This document shows positions 25,458-34,749 of a DNA stretch of 64,000 nt, piece after piece. Source of the stretch: Undibacterium pigrum (GTDB lineage Bacteria; Pseudomonadota; Gammaproteobacteria; Burkholderiales; Burkholderiaceae_D); contig NZ_QJKB01000004.1 of NCBI RefSeq assembly GCF_003201815.1, forward strand, positions 62,001 through 126,000, written 5' to 3'. The notes under the pieces are model-generated. The model was given only the letters and a program-made list of their open reading frames with translations. It ran no database searches and was not told where the DNA came from. How positions within the stretch are numbered: the first letter of the stretch is position 1; each line of letters starts with the position of its first letter. Made by a program: the position numbers and the translations under genes.

Positions 25458-26272
25458 TCATGAAAGAAGTCGATAGCAAGTACATAGAAATCAATCAGGT
25501 AGAAATGGTTTTCAATACCAAAAAGGGCAGTTTCCATGCGCTGCGCGATATCAATCTGAATGTCAAAAAAGGCGAGTTCATTACTCTGATCGGTCATTCC
25601 GGTTGCGGCAAATCTACCTTGCTGAATTTGCTTGCTGGCTTGACCACTGCCAGTGCTGGCACCCTGTTGTGCGCAAACAGAGAAATTTCTGGTCCGTCCC
25701 CAGAGCGTGGCGTGGTATTCCAGAATCATTCTTTACTGCCCTGGCTGACTTGTTATGAAAATGTTTTCCTGGCAGTCGAGCGTGTATTTGGCGCGACCGA
25801 GAATGGCACGAAACTGCAAAAACGTACCATGCAGGCCTTGTCACTGGTGGGGCTGACACACGCAGAAAAAAAACGACCTAACGAAATTTCTGGCGGCATG
25901 AAGCAGCGCGTGGGCATTGCCCGCGCGCTGGCAATAGAGCCCAAAGTCTTGCTCATGGATGAGCCTTTTGGCGCACTTGATGCGCTGACGCGTGCGCACC
26001 TGCAAGATGAATTGCTGAAGATAGTCGCCAAGACACAATCTACCGTAGTCATGGTCACTCATGACGTGGATGAGGCAGTATTGTTGTCAGACCGTATCGT
26101 CATGCTGACCAATGGCCCGGCAGCGACCATAGGTGAGATTTTGCAAGTAGATCTGGACAGACCGCGCGACCGAGTTGCCTTAGCGCAAAATCCACAATAT
26201 GCGAAATACCGTACCGAAGTGCTGGAATTTTTATATCATCGTCAGTCGCATCCTGTACATGATGCGGCTTGA
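25454..26272 (+). CDS. nrtD: Nitrate ABC transporter ATP-binding protein (NrtD/NasD)
   Basis: A 272-residue ATPase that powers the nitrate transporter. Walker [10 protein letters not shown] (about residue 50), signature [16 protein letters not shown], Walker [13 protein letters not shown] and the switch histidine in VTHDVDEA are all intact. It is the short form, without the extra binding domain fused to cyanobacterial NrtC. It ends the operon: a terminator follows, and no nitrate or nitrite reductase gene is adjacent. Confidence 0.93.
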   Translation: MIMKEVDSKYIEINQVEMVFNTKKGSFHALRDINLNVKKGEFITLIGHSGCGKSTLLNLLAGLTTASAGTLLCANREISGPSPERGVVFQNHSLLPWLTCYENVFLAVERVFGATENGTKLQKRTMQALSLVGLTHAEKKRPNEISGGMKQRVGIARALAIEPKVLLMDEPFGALDALTRAHLQDELLKIVAKTQSTVVMVTHDVDEAVLLSDRIVMLTNGPAATIGEILQVDLDRPRDRVALAQNPQYAKYRTEVLEFLYHRQSHPVHDAA

Positions 26273-26320
26273 ATTTTCGCCTGGATGTGATAAAAAAATC
26301 CACCTGAAATTGCAATGAAG

Positions 26321-26356
26321 AAACCTTGCTCTTTTCAAGAGTAAGGTTTGGTTTTT
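26321..26356 (+). terminator. Terminator of nrtABD
   Basis: A 13-bp stem (26321-26333 with 26337-26349, one G-U pair, TTC loop) followed by GGTTTTTT. Confidence 0.88.
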
Positions 26357-26716
26357 TCCTGCGCCTGCAGTGGAAAGAGAATGTTTCCGCAGGTAAATGC
26401 GCGAAGAGATTGCTATTTACGCAAAATTTACAATATGAAATATAAATATCTAATCATTTCTCCAAATGAAAATTAGTTTTCATTTTTAATGCTGCCAAAG
26501 GCGACAATATGTGCGGAAAAGCCGTGAATCTATGAGAGAATGCATAATCCTTTTGGAAACATTTTTTCACAGATTCACAAGAGTTTGTTGATGTAAAATT
26601 GGCAAGATAATACCTGAAATCAGTTTTATTGCTTTTGCTTAAGAAAATTGCATAATAGTTCATGTATTCACCCGATTTGTAGCAACAGGTTCAGCTTATT
26701 TTTTTGATTACATGAC
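26357..26716. other. AT-rich spacer before the c-di-GMP protein gene
   Basis: No gene is seen. A palindrome AAATGAAAA, TTAG, TTTTCATTT (26464-26485) with 9-bp arms is the only clear element; it may be a second hairpin stop or a regulator site. Confidence 0.4.
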
Positions 26717-29017
26717 ATGTTTCGCTGGCTTTTTCTTAATGAAAGTGCATTAACGCCTGCCGAGCACGCTGCATGGAAATTAAGTGCACTACGTATCATT
26801 TTGATGTCTGGCTTTGTGCTGGAAGCGGCAGTAGCGATTCACAGTTCTCTGGATGCAATCGCAGTTGGTGCCTATCAGGTGTTGTGGGTAGTTGGCTTTT
26901 TTTATGTTGTGCTGGCATTGGGTTTGTATTATTCATCCCGTCATTTGCGTGCTGGTGCCGCCATCCTCATAGCGACGGTGTATGCGTCCGCGTTTGCCAT
27001 TGTCAGCCTCATCAATCAATACGAGATTGCCAAGTTTGGCTATATCTTCATCTATACAACGCCTGTCATTGCCCGCCTGTTTTTTGGTACGCGGCTGGCC
27101 ATAGGCCTGATGGTTTTTAACATCCTGCCTTTTCTTTTACTGCTGCTGAACCGGCCTTTGCTGAACATACCCGGCTTTGATATCACGCTGCCTGCCAGTA
27201 ATACCTATGTGCAATCGCTACTGTTCCTGTTCTTCAATGCCTGTGTTCCTCTGGCTGTGTTCAGGGTCTTGCACGAACTGGACGTGTCAGCATTACGGTA
27301 TCGCCAGGCCAGTGTTGCCCTGGCTGTCAGCCATGCCCAATATGAAGAAGTTTTCCAGAATGCCGGATCTGCCTTATTGCTGACGGATGCCAGCGGGCAA
27401 ATTTTGCAGGCGAACCAGCTGGCCAATAATTTGCTGGGACGTCATCCGGATGACAAGGATGAATCTGCCTTGTTTGCCTGGTTGTCGCTGGATAATAGTG
27501 TGCGCCTGAAAAGCCCCAACAGCGATGAGTCAGAAAACATGCGCATGTCAGCTTATCGCACACGTGATGGCAAGCTGGTGGCACTGGAAAATATTTCCCA
27601 GACCTCGACTGACCATTACATCGTTGCCCTGCGTGATGTCTCTGGCCTGCATTCCATGCATCATGCATTGCAACTCAGCTTGCAGCGTGAAGATTATCTG
27701 AGCCGTCATGATGCCCTGACCAATTTGCCCAACCGGGACATGTTGCGCAGCCACTTGCAAGACGTGCTGGCAAAAAATGACGATACCAAGGTAACAGCCC
27801 TGGTTTCTTTTCGCTTGAATAGTATACGCCACGCCAATCAGCAATTTGGTGCACACACTGGCGATATCCTTTTGCGCCGCTTCGCTGAAGAATTATCGCG
27901 GGCCTTACCAAAAAATTGTTTTTGTGCGCGTTTGCGCAGCATCGTATTTTCCTTTGTCGTCGAGAATTCGCGTACCCCCGGTGAAATCATCAAACTGGTA
28001 GAAAAAGTCAGGAATAATTTGCCCAAGGAAATGGACGTCAATGGTGAAAATCTGTTGATACAATTCTCTGCTGGTATTGCCCTGGTCAGGCCGGAAGATC
28101 AGGAGCCTGATGACCTGATACGCCGCAGTGAAGTGGCGCTGGATACCGCGCGCCGTTCCAGTGATCAAAGCGTGACTTTGTTTGATGAAGAAGATGCCCT
28201 GCAAATACGCCGCAGCGTGGAGATTGAAGTTGGTATCGTCAATGGACTCAAACAAAATGAATTCCGTCTGGTGTATCAACCCAAAGTTGATCGCGAAGGC
28301 AAGATAGCAGGCCTGGAAGCCTTATTGCGCTGGGAGTCTCCCAGCCTGGGCAATGTCGCACCGGCAGAATTTATCCCTATTGCTGAACGTGCTGGCCTGA
28401 TACGCCTGATCAGCAACTATGTCATGAACCAGGTATGCTGTCAGGTCAGGGACTGGTTGAACCGCTATGCCGATTGCCCTGTCATTGCCCTGAATTTGTC
28501 AGCAACCGATATTGCCCGCAATGACTTGTTGCAGCTCATCGACAGTTGCTGCAATCGTTATGATATTGCGCCGTCTTATATAGAATTTGAAATTACCGAG
28601 ACTGGCCTGATCGCCAATGAAGCCCTGACCATACATCACCTCGATGAACTCAAGGCGCGGGGTTTCAATATCGCGATTGATGACTTTGGTACTGGTTACT
28701 CGTCCCTGTCCAAGCTCAGCCACTTCCCGGCGCAGAGTGTCAAAATTGATCGTTCTTTCGTGGCGCAGATAGGCTACAACAAGAAAAGTGAAATGATCAT
28801 CAAAGCCATTATCTCGCTGGCTAACATCCTGTCTTGTCATACTGTTGCAGAAGGTGTGGAAAACGAAGCCCAGGAAAGCTTTCTCAAAGAGATAGGCTGC
28901 GATTATTTCCAGGGATATTATTATTACAGACCGCTGGAGGTTTCAGCGCTGGAATTGTTACTCACTGAAATGCCCGCCAAAGAAGCACTGCCTCCCTACC
29001 AGTTCAAACTAGCCTGA
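26717..29017 (+). CDS. Membrane GGDEF-EAL protein, probable c-di-GMP phosphodiesterase
   Basis: A 766-residue protein with about six N-terminal membrane helices (residues 25-190), a PAS-like domain (about 205-320), a GGDEF domain (about 330-480) and an EAL domain (about 500-755). The GGDEF signature is lost: the equivalent stretch reads RSIVF at residues 407-411, so it should not make c-di-GMP. The EAL domain is complete, with EALLRW (Glu534), the acidic DDFGTGYSS loop and KIDRSFV, so it should cleave c-di-GMP. The degenerate GGDEF may serve as a regulatory GTP site, as in other proteins of this kind. The signal sensed is unknown. The ATG at 26717 has no obvious ribosome binding site. Confidence 0.9.
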   Translation: MFRWLFLNESALTPAEHAAWKLSALRIILMSGFVLEAAVAIHSSLDAIAVGAYQVLWVVGFFYVVLALGLYYSSRHLRAGAAILIATVYASAFAIVSLINQYEIAKFGYIFIYTTPVIARLFFGTRLAIGLMVFNILPFLLLLLNRPLLNIPGFDITLPASNTYVQSLLFLFFNACVPLAVFRVLHELDVSALRYRQASVALAVSHAQYEEVFQNAGSALLLTDASGQILQANQLANNLLGRHPDDKDESALFAWLSLDNSVRLKSPNSDESENMRMSAYRTRDGKLVALENISQTSTDHYIVALRDVSGLHSMHHALQLSLQREDYLSRHDALTNLPNRDMLRSHLQDVLAKNDDTKVTALVSFRLNSIRHANQQFGAHTGDILLRRFAEELSRALPKNCFCARLRSIVFSFVVENSRTPGEIIKLVEKVRNNLPKEMDVNGENLLIQFSAGIALVRPEDQEPDDLIRRSEVALDTARRSSDQSVTLFDEEDALQIRRSVEIEVGIVNGLKQNEFRLVYQPKVDREGKIAGLEALLRWESPSLGNVAPAEFIPIAERAGLIRLISNYVMNQVCCQVRDWLNRYADCPVIALNLSATDIARNDLLQLIDSCCNRYDIAPSYIEFEITETGLIANEALTIHHLDELKARGFNIAIDDFGTGYSSLSKLSHFPAQSVKIDRSFVAQIGYNKKSEMIIKAIISLANILSCHTVAEGVENEAQESFLKEIGCDYFQGYYYYRPLEVSALELLLTEMPAKEALPPYQFKLA

Positions 29018-29454
29018 ATACCTGCTCGTCATCATTCCTGAATATGTATAAATGAATTGTGATGAGCTGCACAAAAAAATTTGTGCAAAGCGGTATCTCA
29101 GCAATTCTCACATCACAGAAATTAACAATCACTGTCAACGCCTTCCACGCAATCGCGTTGGATAGTGTAGATTGCTTCTTTATGTGTTGTTGGGTTTGAC
29201 TTAATTGTTTGGTTTAATTTTCTGACTTAATGCGTTCGCCTTTAATCGGTTTTCTTATTTGGTTTTGCTTAATTCCAACATTTTGCACAGAGTAACAATT
29301 TCGTCTGCACGTTTTGATAATTTCAACTACACTAAAGTTGTAGTGTGCTGGCGGGCAATTAATCTTTTTGATTTGTATGCGTTCGGATTGATTTGATATT
29401 GCTGCCAGCCCGGTTCGGTATTTGCAAGTTCACTGCTTATCCATGGAGGTCGGG
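29018..29454. other. Long 5' region of the prkA operon
   Basis: No gene is seen. A perfect hairpin GCACAAA, four A, TTTGTGC (29069-29086) follows the EAL gene and could be its terminator. Further on, TGACTTAAT occurs twice (29197-29205 and 29223-29231) in a T-rich stretch, with related TTTAAT elements; this may be a promoter or binding region for prkA. Confidence 0.4.
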
Positions 29455-31377
29455 ATGAATATCTTTGACAACTACACCGCACGGTATGAACGGACTCGTG
29501 AAGAAGAGTATTCCATGCAGGAATACCTCGATCTTTGCAAAAAAGACCGCCTTGTCTACGCCAGCGCATCTGAACGCATGCTGGCTGCCATCGGTGAGCC
29601 TGAGCTGGTCGATACCCGGCACGACTCGCGGCTATCACGTATCTTCTCCAATAAAGTCATCAAGATCTATCCTGCCTTCCGCGAATTCTATGGCATGGAA
29701 GAAGTCATAGAACAAGTTGTTTCCTACTTCCGCCATGCGGCGCAAGGTCTGGAAGAACGCAAACAAATTCTATATCTGTTAGGGCCTGTCGGCGGTGGTA
29801 AATCCTCTATTGCTGAAAGATTGAAATCCCTGATGGAAAAAATCCCCTTCTATTGCATCAAGGGGTCTCCCATCAATGAGTCACCTCTGGGTCTGTTCAA
29901 CGAAGATGAAGATGGCCTCTTGCTGGAAGAAGATTTTGGCATACCACGCCGCTACCTGAAAAATATACCCAGCCCCTGGGCTGTCAAACGACTGCATGAA
30001 TTTAATGGCGACATCAATCAATTCCGTGTGGTCAGGCGCTACCCCTCGGTACTGAAACAGATTGCTGTGTCCAAAACTGAACCAGGGGACGAAAACAATC
30101 AGGATATTTCTTCGCTGGTAGGTAAGGTTGATATCCGCAAACTCGAAGAGTATGCGCAGGATGATCCTGATGCCTATAGTTATTCAGGTGGTTTGTGCCT
30201 GGCGAATCAGGGGTTGATGGAATTCGTCGAGATGTTCAAGGCACCGATCAAAGTCTTGCATCCATTATTGACTGCGACCCAGGAAGGCAATTTTAAAGGT
30301 ACAGAAGGCTTTGGTGCCATACCATTTGAGGGCATCATACTGGCTCACTCAAATGAGTCAGAATGGAAAACCTTCAAGAACAATAAAAACAATGAAGCCT
30401 TCCTTGATCGTATTTATATCGTCAAGGTACCTTACTGCCTGCGCGTTAATGATGAGATAAAAATTTACGACAAACTAGTACGTACGTCTTCACTGGCAGC
30501 AGCACCATGTGCGCCAGGTACACTGAAAATGATGGCGCAATTTGCCGTGCTGTCACGTCTGAAAGAGCCAGAAAATTCCAGCATCTTCAGCAAGATGCAG
30601 GTGTACGATGGTGAAAACCTCAAGGATACCGACCCCAAGGCCAAATCACGTCAGGAATATGCTGATTATGCCGGTGTCGATGAAGGCATGAATGGCTTGT
30701 CTACGCGCTTTGCCTTCAAGATATTGTCCAAGGTCTTCAACTTTGATAATACCGAGGTGGCAGCCAACCCCGTGCATTTGCTGTATGTACTCGAACAGCA
30801 GATAGAACGTGAGCAGTTTGCGCCCGAGGTCGAACAGAAATATGTGTCCTATATCAAAGAATACCTGGCGCAACGCTATGCCGAATTCATAGGCAAGGAA
30901 ATCCAGACGGCTTACCTGGAAAGCTATTCAGAATATGGTCAGAATATTTTCGACCGCTATGTGACTTTTGCTGACTTCTGGATACAGGACCAGGAATTCC
31001 GAGACCCTGATACAGGCGAGAGTTTTGACCGCGATGCGCTCAATAACGAACTGGAAAAAATCGAAAAACCGGCAGGCATATCCAACCCCAAAGACTTCCG
31101 CAACGAGATCGTCAATTTCGTACTGAGGGCAAGGGCGCAGAATGCCGGCAAAAATCCAGCCTGGACCAGTTATGAAAAACTGCGCACCGTCATCGAGAAA
31201 AAAATGTTCTCGAATACGGAAGAATTATTGCCTGTCATTTCTTTCAATGCCAAAGCCAGTGCAGATGACTCCAACAAGCATCAGGAATTTGTCGAGCGCA
31301 TGGTCGCCAAAGGTTACACGGCCAAGCAGGTACGCCTGCTATGCGAATGGTATTTGCGTGTCAGGAAATCTTCTTAA
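29455..31377 (+). CDS. prkA: PrkA family serine protein kinase (YeaG)
   Basis: A 640-residue kinase of the PrkA/YeaG type. An AAA-like ATP-binding domain comes first, with P-loop GPVGGGKSS near residue 110, followed by a C-terminal kinase-like domain (about residues 380-640). In E. coli and others the yeaG-yeaH pair is linked to nitrogen starvation and stationary-phase stress. The ATG at 29455 has a GGAGG ribosome binding site five bases upstream; the longer frame adds 11 unsupported residues. It is the first gene of the widely conserved prkA-yeaH-spoVR trio. Confidence 0.94.
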   Translation: MNIFDNYTARYERTREEEYSMQEYLDLCKKDRLVYASASERMLAAIGEPELVDTRHDSRLSRIFSNKVIKIYPAFREFYGMEEVIEQVVSYFRHAAQGLEERKQILYLLGPVGGGKSSIAERLKSLMEKIPFYCIKGSPINESPLGLFNEDEDGLLLEEDFGIPRRYLKNIPSPWAVKRLHEFNGDINQFRVVRRYPSVLKQIAVSKTEPGDENNQDISSLVGKVDIRKLEEYAQDDPDAYSYSGGLCLANQGLMEFVEMFKAPIKVLHPLLTATQEGNFKGTEGFGAIPFEGIILAHSNESEWKTFKNNKNNEAFLDRIYIVKVPYCLRVNDEIKIYDKLVRTSSLAAAPCAPGTLKMMAQFAVLSRLKEPENSSIFSKMQVYDGENLKDTDPKAKSRQEYADYAGVDEGMNGLSTRFAFKILSKVFNFDNTEVAANPVHLLYVLEQQIEREQFAPEVEQKYVSYIKEYLAQRYAEFIGKEIQTAYLESYSEYGQNIFDRYVTFADFWIQDQEFRDPDTGESFDRDALNNELEKIEKPAGISNPKDFRNEIVNFVLRARAQNAGKNPAWTSYEKLRTVIEKKMFSNTEELLPVISFNAKASADDSNKHQEFVERMVAKGYTAKQVRLLCEWYLRVRKSS

Positions 31378-31440
31378 TTGATGCGTGACTTTAAGCGTAA
31401 CTGATTTGCAGGGAAATTTCAGGGCAAACGGGAGAGCATT

Positions 31441-32715
31441 TTGGTTCATCTGATTGACCGGCGTGTCCAGGGTAAAAATAAATCTGCCCCAAATCGCGAA
31501 CGGTTTTTACGTCGCTATAAGGGGCAGATCAAAGATGCTGTTGCCAGAGCAGTCAAAGGTCGTTCCATCACCGATATAGAAAGTGGTGAACGCATTTCCA
31601 TTCCAGTCAAGGATGTCAGCGAACCTACTTTTGGCCATGCCCACGGTGGTGTGTGGGAAGGTGTGCAACCTGGTAACGAGCAATACCAGCGCGGTGACCA
31701 GGTTGCCAGACCCAAGGGTGGCGGTGGAGGTGGTTCAGGTAAAGGGCAGGGTGGTAATAGCGAAGACCCCAGCGAAGATGATTTTGTGTTCCAGTTGTCA
31801 CGCGAAGAATTCATGAATTATTTCTTCGAAGATCTGGAATTGCCCAATATGGTCAAGACGCAACTGACTTCGACGACAGACTTCAAGAGCCAGCGTGCTG
31901 GCTACAAAACATCGGGCACGGCTTCCAGCCTGCATGTACTGCGTTCTCTACGCGGCGCGATGGGGCGGAGGATAGCAGTCGGTGGCAAATCGGCCCGCAG
32001 ATTGAAAGACGCAGAACAGGAAATGACAGTCTTGCTGGAAGTAGGTGTGGATCCTAAAGAACCTCACTTCGTCGCATTGAAACAGGAAATACATCATCTG
32101 CGTACCCGTTTGCTGGCCATCCCCTTTCTTGATCCATTTGATCTGCGTTACAGTAACCGCGTCAAAGTGCCCAAACCAGCTAGTCAGTGCGTCATGTTTT
32201 GTCTGCTGGATGTGTCCGGTTCCATGGATGAGCAAAAAAAAGATACGGCAAAACGTTTCTTCATCTTGTTGTATCTGTTCCTGACACGCGCTTATGAAAA
32301 GATAGAAGTGGTCTTCATCCGCCATCACACAACGGCACTGGAAGTCGATGAAGAGGCGTTTTTCCATTCGCGTGAGTCTGGCGGCACCATCGTTTCTTCT
32401 GCCCTGAATTTGCTTGGACAAATTGTACGCGATCGTTATGCCGCATCCGACTGGAATGTGTATGTGGCCCAGGCCTCCGATGGTGATAACTGGGACAATG
32501 ATTCTGCAACTTGCAAGCAATTGCTCGTCAATACCATCATGCCCCTGGTGCAGTATTATGCCTATGTGGAAATTACTGATGGCCAGCCGCAAAACCTGTG
32601 GCTGGAATATGAAAAAGTCGCCGAGCAAAGTGCGCACTTTGCGATGCAAAAAATAGAAACGCCGGCGGATATTTATCCGGTCTTTCGGGAACTGTTCAAG
32701 AAACAGCCAAAATGA
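31441..32715 (+). CDS. yeaH: YeaH/YhbH family protein (DUF444, von Willebrand A-like)
   Basis: A 424-residue protein of the DUF444 family, always found beside PrkA. A glycine-rich linker lies near residues 95-110. The C-terminal half resembles a von Willebrand A fold, with the metal-site-like DVSGSMDE near residue 258 and GGTIVSSAL near 315. The biochemical role is unknown; a partner of the kinase is likely. The start is TTG at 31441 with GGAGAG four bases upstream. It precedes spoVR by eight bases. Confidence 0.92.
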   Translation: MVHLIDRRVQGKNKSAPNRERFLRRYKGQIKDAVARAVKGRSITDIESGERISIPVKDVSEPTFGHAHGGVWEGVQPGNEQYQRGDQVARPKGGGGGGSGKGQGGNSEDPSEDDFVFQLSREEFMNYFFEDLELPNMVKTQLTSTTDFKSQRAGYKTSGTASSLHVLRSLRGAMGRRIAVGGKSARRLKDAEQEMTVLLEVGVDPKEPHFVALKQEIHHLRTRLLAIPFLDPFDLRYSNRVKVPKPASQCVMFCLLDVSGSMDEQKKDTAKRFFILLYLFLTRAYEKIEVVFIRHHTTALEVDEEAFFHSRESGGTIVSSALNLLGQIVRDRYAASDWNVYVAQASDGDNWDNDSATCKQLLVNTIMPLVQYYAYVEITDGQPQNLWLEYEKVAEQSAHFAMQKIETPADIYPVFRELFKKQPK

Positions 32716-32723
32716 GGTAATCC

Positions 32724-34265
32724 ATGGAAAACGACCATGTCAGCCCCAGAAAAAAACATGCACGCGCCTTGCCAGAACAATCGGAATGGACGTTTGAGCT
32801 CATCGAACAGGCTCACGAGGAAATACGCCGTGTTGCCGAGCAATTCGGCCTTGATACCTATCCCAATCAACTGGAGATCATTACTGCTGAACAGATGATG
32901 GATGCCTATGCCTCGGTAGGCATGCCGGTGTCATATAACCACTGGTCTTTTGGCAAGCATTTCCTGTCGACTGAAAAAAGTTATAAACGCGGGCAAATGG
33001 GCCTGGCTTACGAGATCGTCATCAATTCCAATCCCTGTATTTCTTACCTCATGGAAGAAAACAGCCTGACCATGCAGGCCCTGGTGATAGCACATGCCGC
33101 CTATGGACATAATTCCTTCTTCAAAGGTAATTATCTGTTCCGTACCTGGACCGATGCCGATGCCATCATCGACTATATGCTGTTCGCCAAAAACTATATT
33201 GCCGATTGCGAGCAGCGTTATGGCATGGAGGCAGTGGAATTGATCATCGATTCCTGTCATGCCTTGCAAAACTATGGCGTGGACAGATATAAACGCCCAG
33301 CCCGTATCTCCCTGGCCGAAGAAAGAGAGCGGCAGGAAGAGCGGGAAAAATACATACAATCCCAGGTCAATGACTTGTGGCGCACCATACCGCGTCGCAA
33401 TGAAGCGCCGGGAAGCCTGGTCAAACAACGTTTTCCACCGGAACCACAGGAAAACCTCTTGTACTTCATAGAAAAGTATTCACCCCTGCTGGAACCCTGG
33501 CAGCGTGAAGTGGTGCGCATCATACGCAAGGTGTCGCAGTATTTCTATCCACAACGCCAGACCCAGGTCATGAATGAAGGCTGGGCTACTTTCTGGCACT
33601 ACACCATCCTGCATCAGCTTTATGAAGAAGGCGTAGTTGGCGATGGTTTCATGATGGAATTCTTGCAAAGCCATACCAATGTCGTCTATCAGCCGCCAGT
33701 AGGCAGCCGCTATTTCAGTGGTATCAATCCCTATGCCCTGGGTTTTGCCATGATGCGTGACATACGCCGGATTTGTGAAAACCCTACGGCAGAAGACCGT
33801 GAGTGGTTTCCTGATTTTGCTGGTGCCGACTGGAAAAAAACTTTGCAGTTTGCCATGCGCAATTTCAAGGATGAGAGTTTCATTGCGCAGTATCTGTCAC
33901 CCAAACTGATGCGCGACTTTCATTTTTTCTCGATACTGGATGATGACAGCAAGGATAAGCTGCTGATTTCAGCCATCCACGATGAACATGGCTATCGTTA
34001 TCTGCGTGAGCAACTGGCAGGGCAATACAATCTTGGTAACCGTGAGCCAAATATACAGGTGTGGTCGGTAGACATGCAGGGTGACCGCGCTCTGACTCTG
34101 CGCCATACCCAGTACCGGCGTCGCCCCCTCAATCCACAAACCGGGGAAATGCTGAAGCATGTGGCCAGATTATGGGGGTTTGATGTTTATCTGGAAACGG
34201 TTGATCCTGAATCCAAAGTGCTGGCGCGGCAAGAGTGCAAATGGGAAAAACGCAACAGAGCCTGA
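32724..34265 (+). CDS. SpoVR family protein (YcgB)
   Basis: A 513-residue cytoplasmic protein of the SpoVR family. Segments typical of it are NHWSFGKHF, AHAAYGHNSFFKGNYLF, MNEGWATFWHYT and the long C-terminal RDFHFFSILDDD region. In Bacillus SpoVR affects spore cortex; in non-sporulating bacteria it travels with prkA and yeaH and has no settled function. AGGT lies five bases before the ATG, and the gene is clearly in one operon with the previous two. Confidence 0.94.
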   Translation: MENDHVSPRKKHARALPEQSEWTFELIEQAHEEIRRVAEQFGLDTYPNQLEIITAEQMMDAYASVGMPVSYNHWSFGKHFLSTEKSYKRGQMGLAYEIVINSNPCISYLMEENSLTMQALVIAHAAYGHNSFFKGNYLFRTWTDADAIIDYMLFAKNYIADCEQRYGMEAVELIIDSCHALQNYGVDRYKRPARISLAEERERQEEREKYIQSQVNDLWRTIPRRNEAPGSLVKQRFPPEPQENLLYFIEKYSPLLEPWQREVVRIIRKVSQYFYPQRQTQVMNEGWATFWHYTILHQLYEEGVVGDGFMMEFLQSHTNVVYQPPVGSRYFSGINPYALGFAMMRDIRRICENPTAEDREWFPDFAGADWKKTLQFAMRNFKDESFIAQYLSPKLMRDFHFFSILDDDSKDKLLISAIHDEHGYRYLREQLAGQYNLGNREPNIQVWSVDMQGDRALTLRHTQYRRRPLNPQTGEMLKHVARLWGFDVYLETVDPESKVLARQECKWEKRNRA

Positions 34266-34364
34266 GTTTTTCTTGCTGGCAGCGCAAAGCCTCTAAATCC
34301 AGATAGCGACAGCCCTGTCTATCGGTTAGAATGAAAAACACCCATCAGAAGACGGAGACGCACC

Positions 34365-34670
34365 ATGTATCTGGACCACCCAAAAATTTCTGCCACCAAT
34401 AGCGAAACCGAACCGGACCGCATAGAACGTCTGAGCCGCGTCTATGGTTATGCAATGGGATTGGCAGATATTGATGGCAATACAGAATGCATCACCAAAC
34501 TGGCCAAGATACATGACCACAAGGGCACGCTGATGGTGATCTGGTATGAGGCGCCGACCCAGGCTGAAAAAAATTATTTCGTGCGTGCCTGGAATAGTCG
34601 CATCGGTGATGAGACAGAAATCGTCGAGCATGCGCTGATGCTCAATGAACCCATTTCCAACGCCGAGTAA
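34365..34670 (+). CDS. Small conserved-looking protein of unknown function
   Basis: A 101-residue soluble protein without signal peptide or membrane helix. It is acidic and has one notable hydrophobic core strand (TLMVIWYEAPT). A good ribosome binding site (GGAGAC, seven bases before the ATG) and normal codon use support translation. I do not recognise the family. It follows spoVR by 100 bases and may be a late member of the stress operon or a separate gene. Confidence 0.7.
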   Translation: MYLDHPKISATNSETEPDRIERLSRVYGYAMGLADIDGNTECITKLAKIHDHKGTLMVIWYEAPTQAEKNYFVRAWNSRIGDETEIVEHALMLNEPISNAE

Positions 34671-34682
34671 ATTCTTGCCTGC

Positions 34683-34709
34683 AGGGGAGGGAAGTTGCTT
34701 CACTCCCCT
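34683..34709. terminator. Hairpin between the small protein gene and the P-type ATPase gene
   Basis: AGGGGAG and GAAG pair with CTTC and CTCCCCT around a TTG loop, with one unpaired base on each side. The tail is only moderately T-rich, so it is a likely but not strong terminator for two convergent genes. Confidence 0.55.
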
Positions 34710-34749
34710 AACTCTTCTATATAGATAGATTATGGCCATGTTTACCAGA

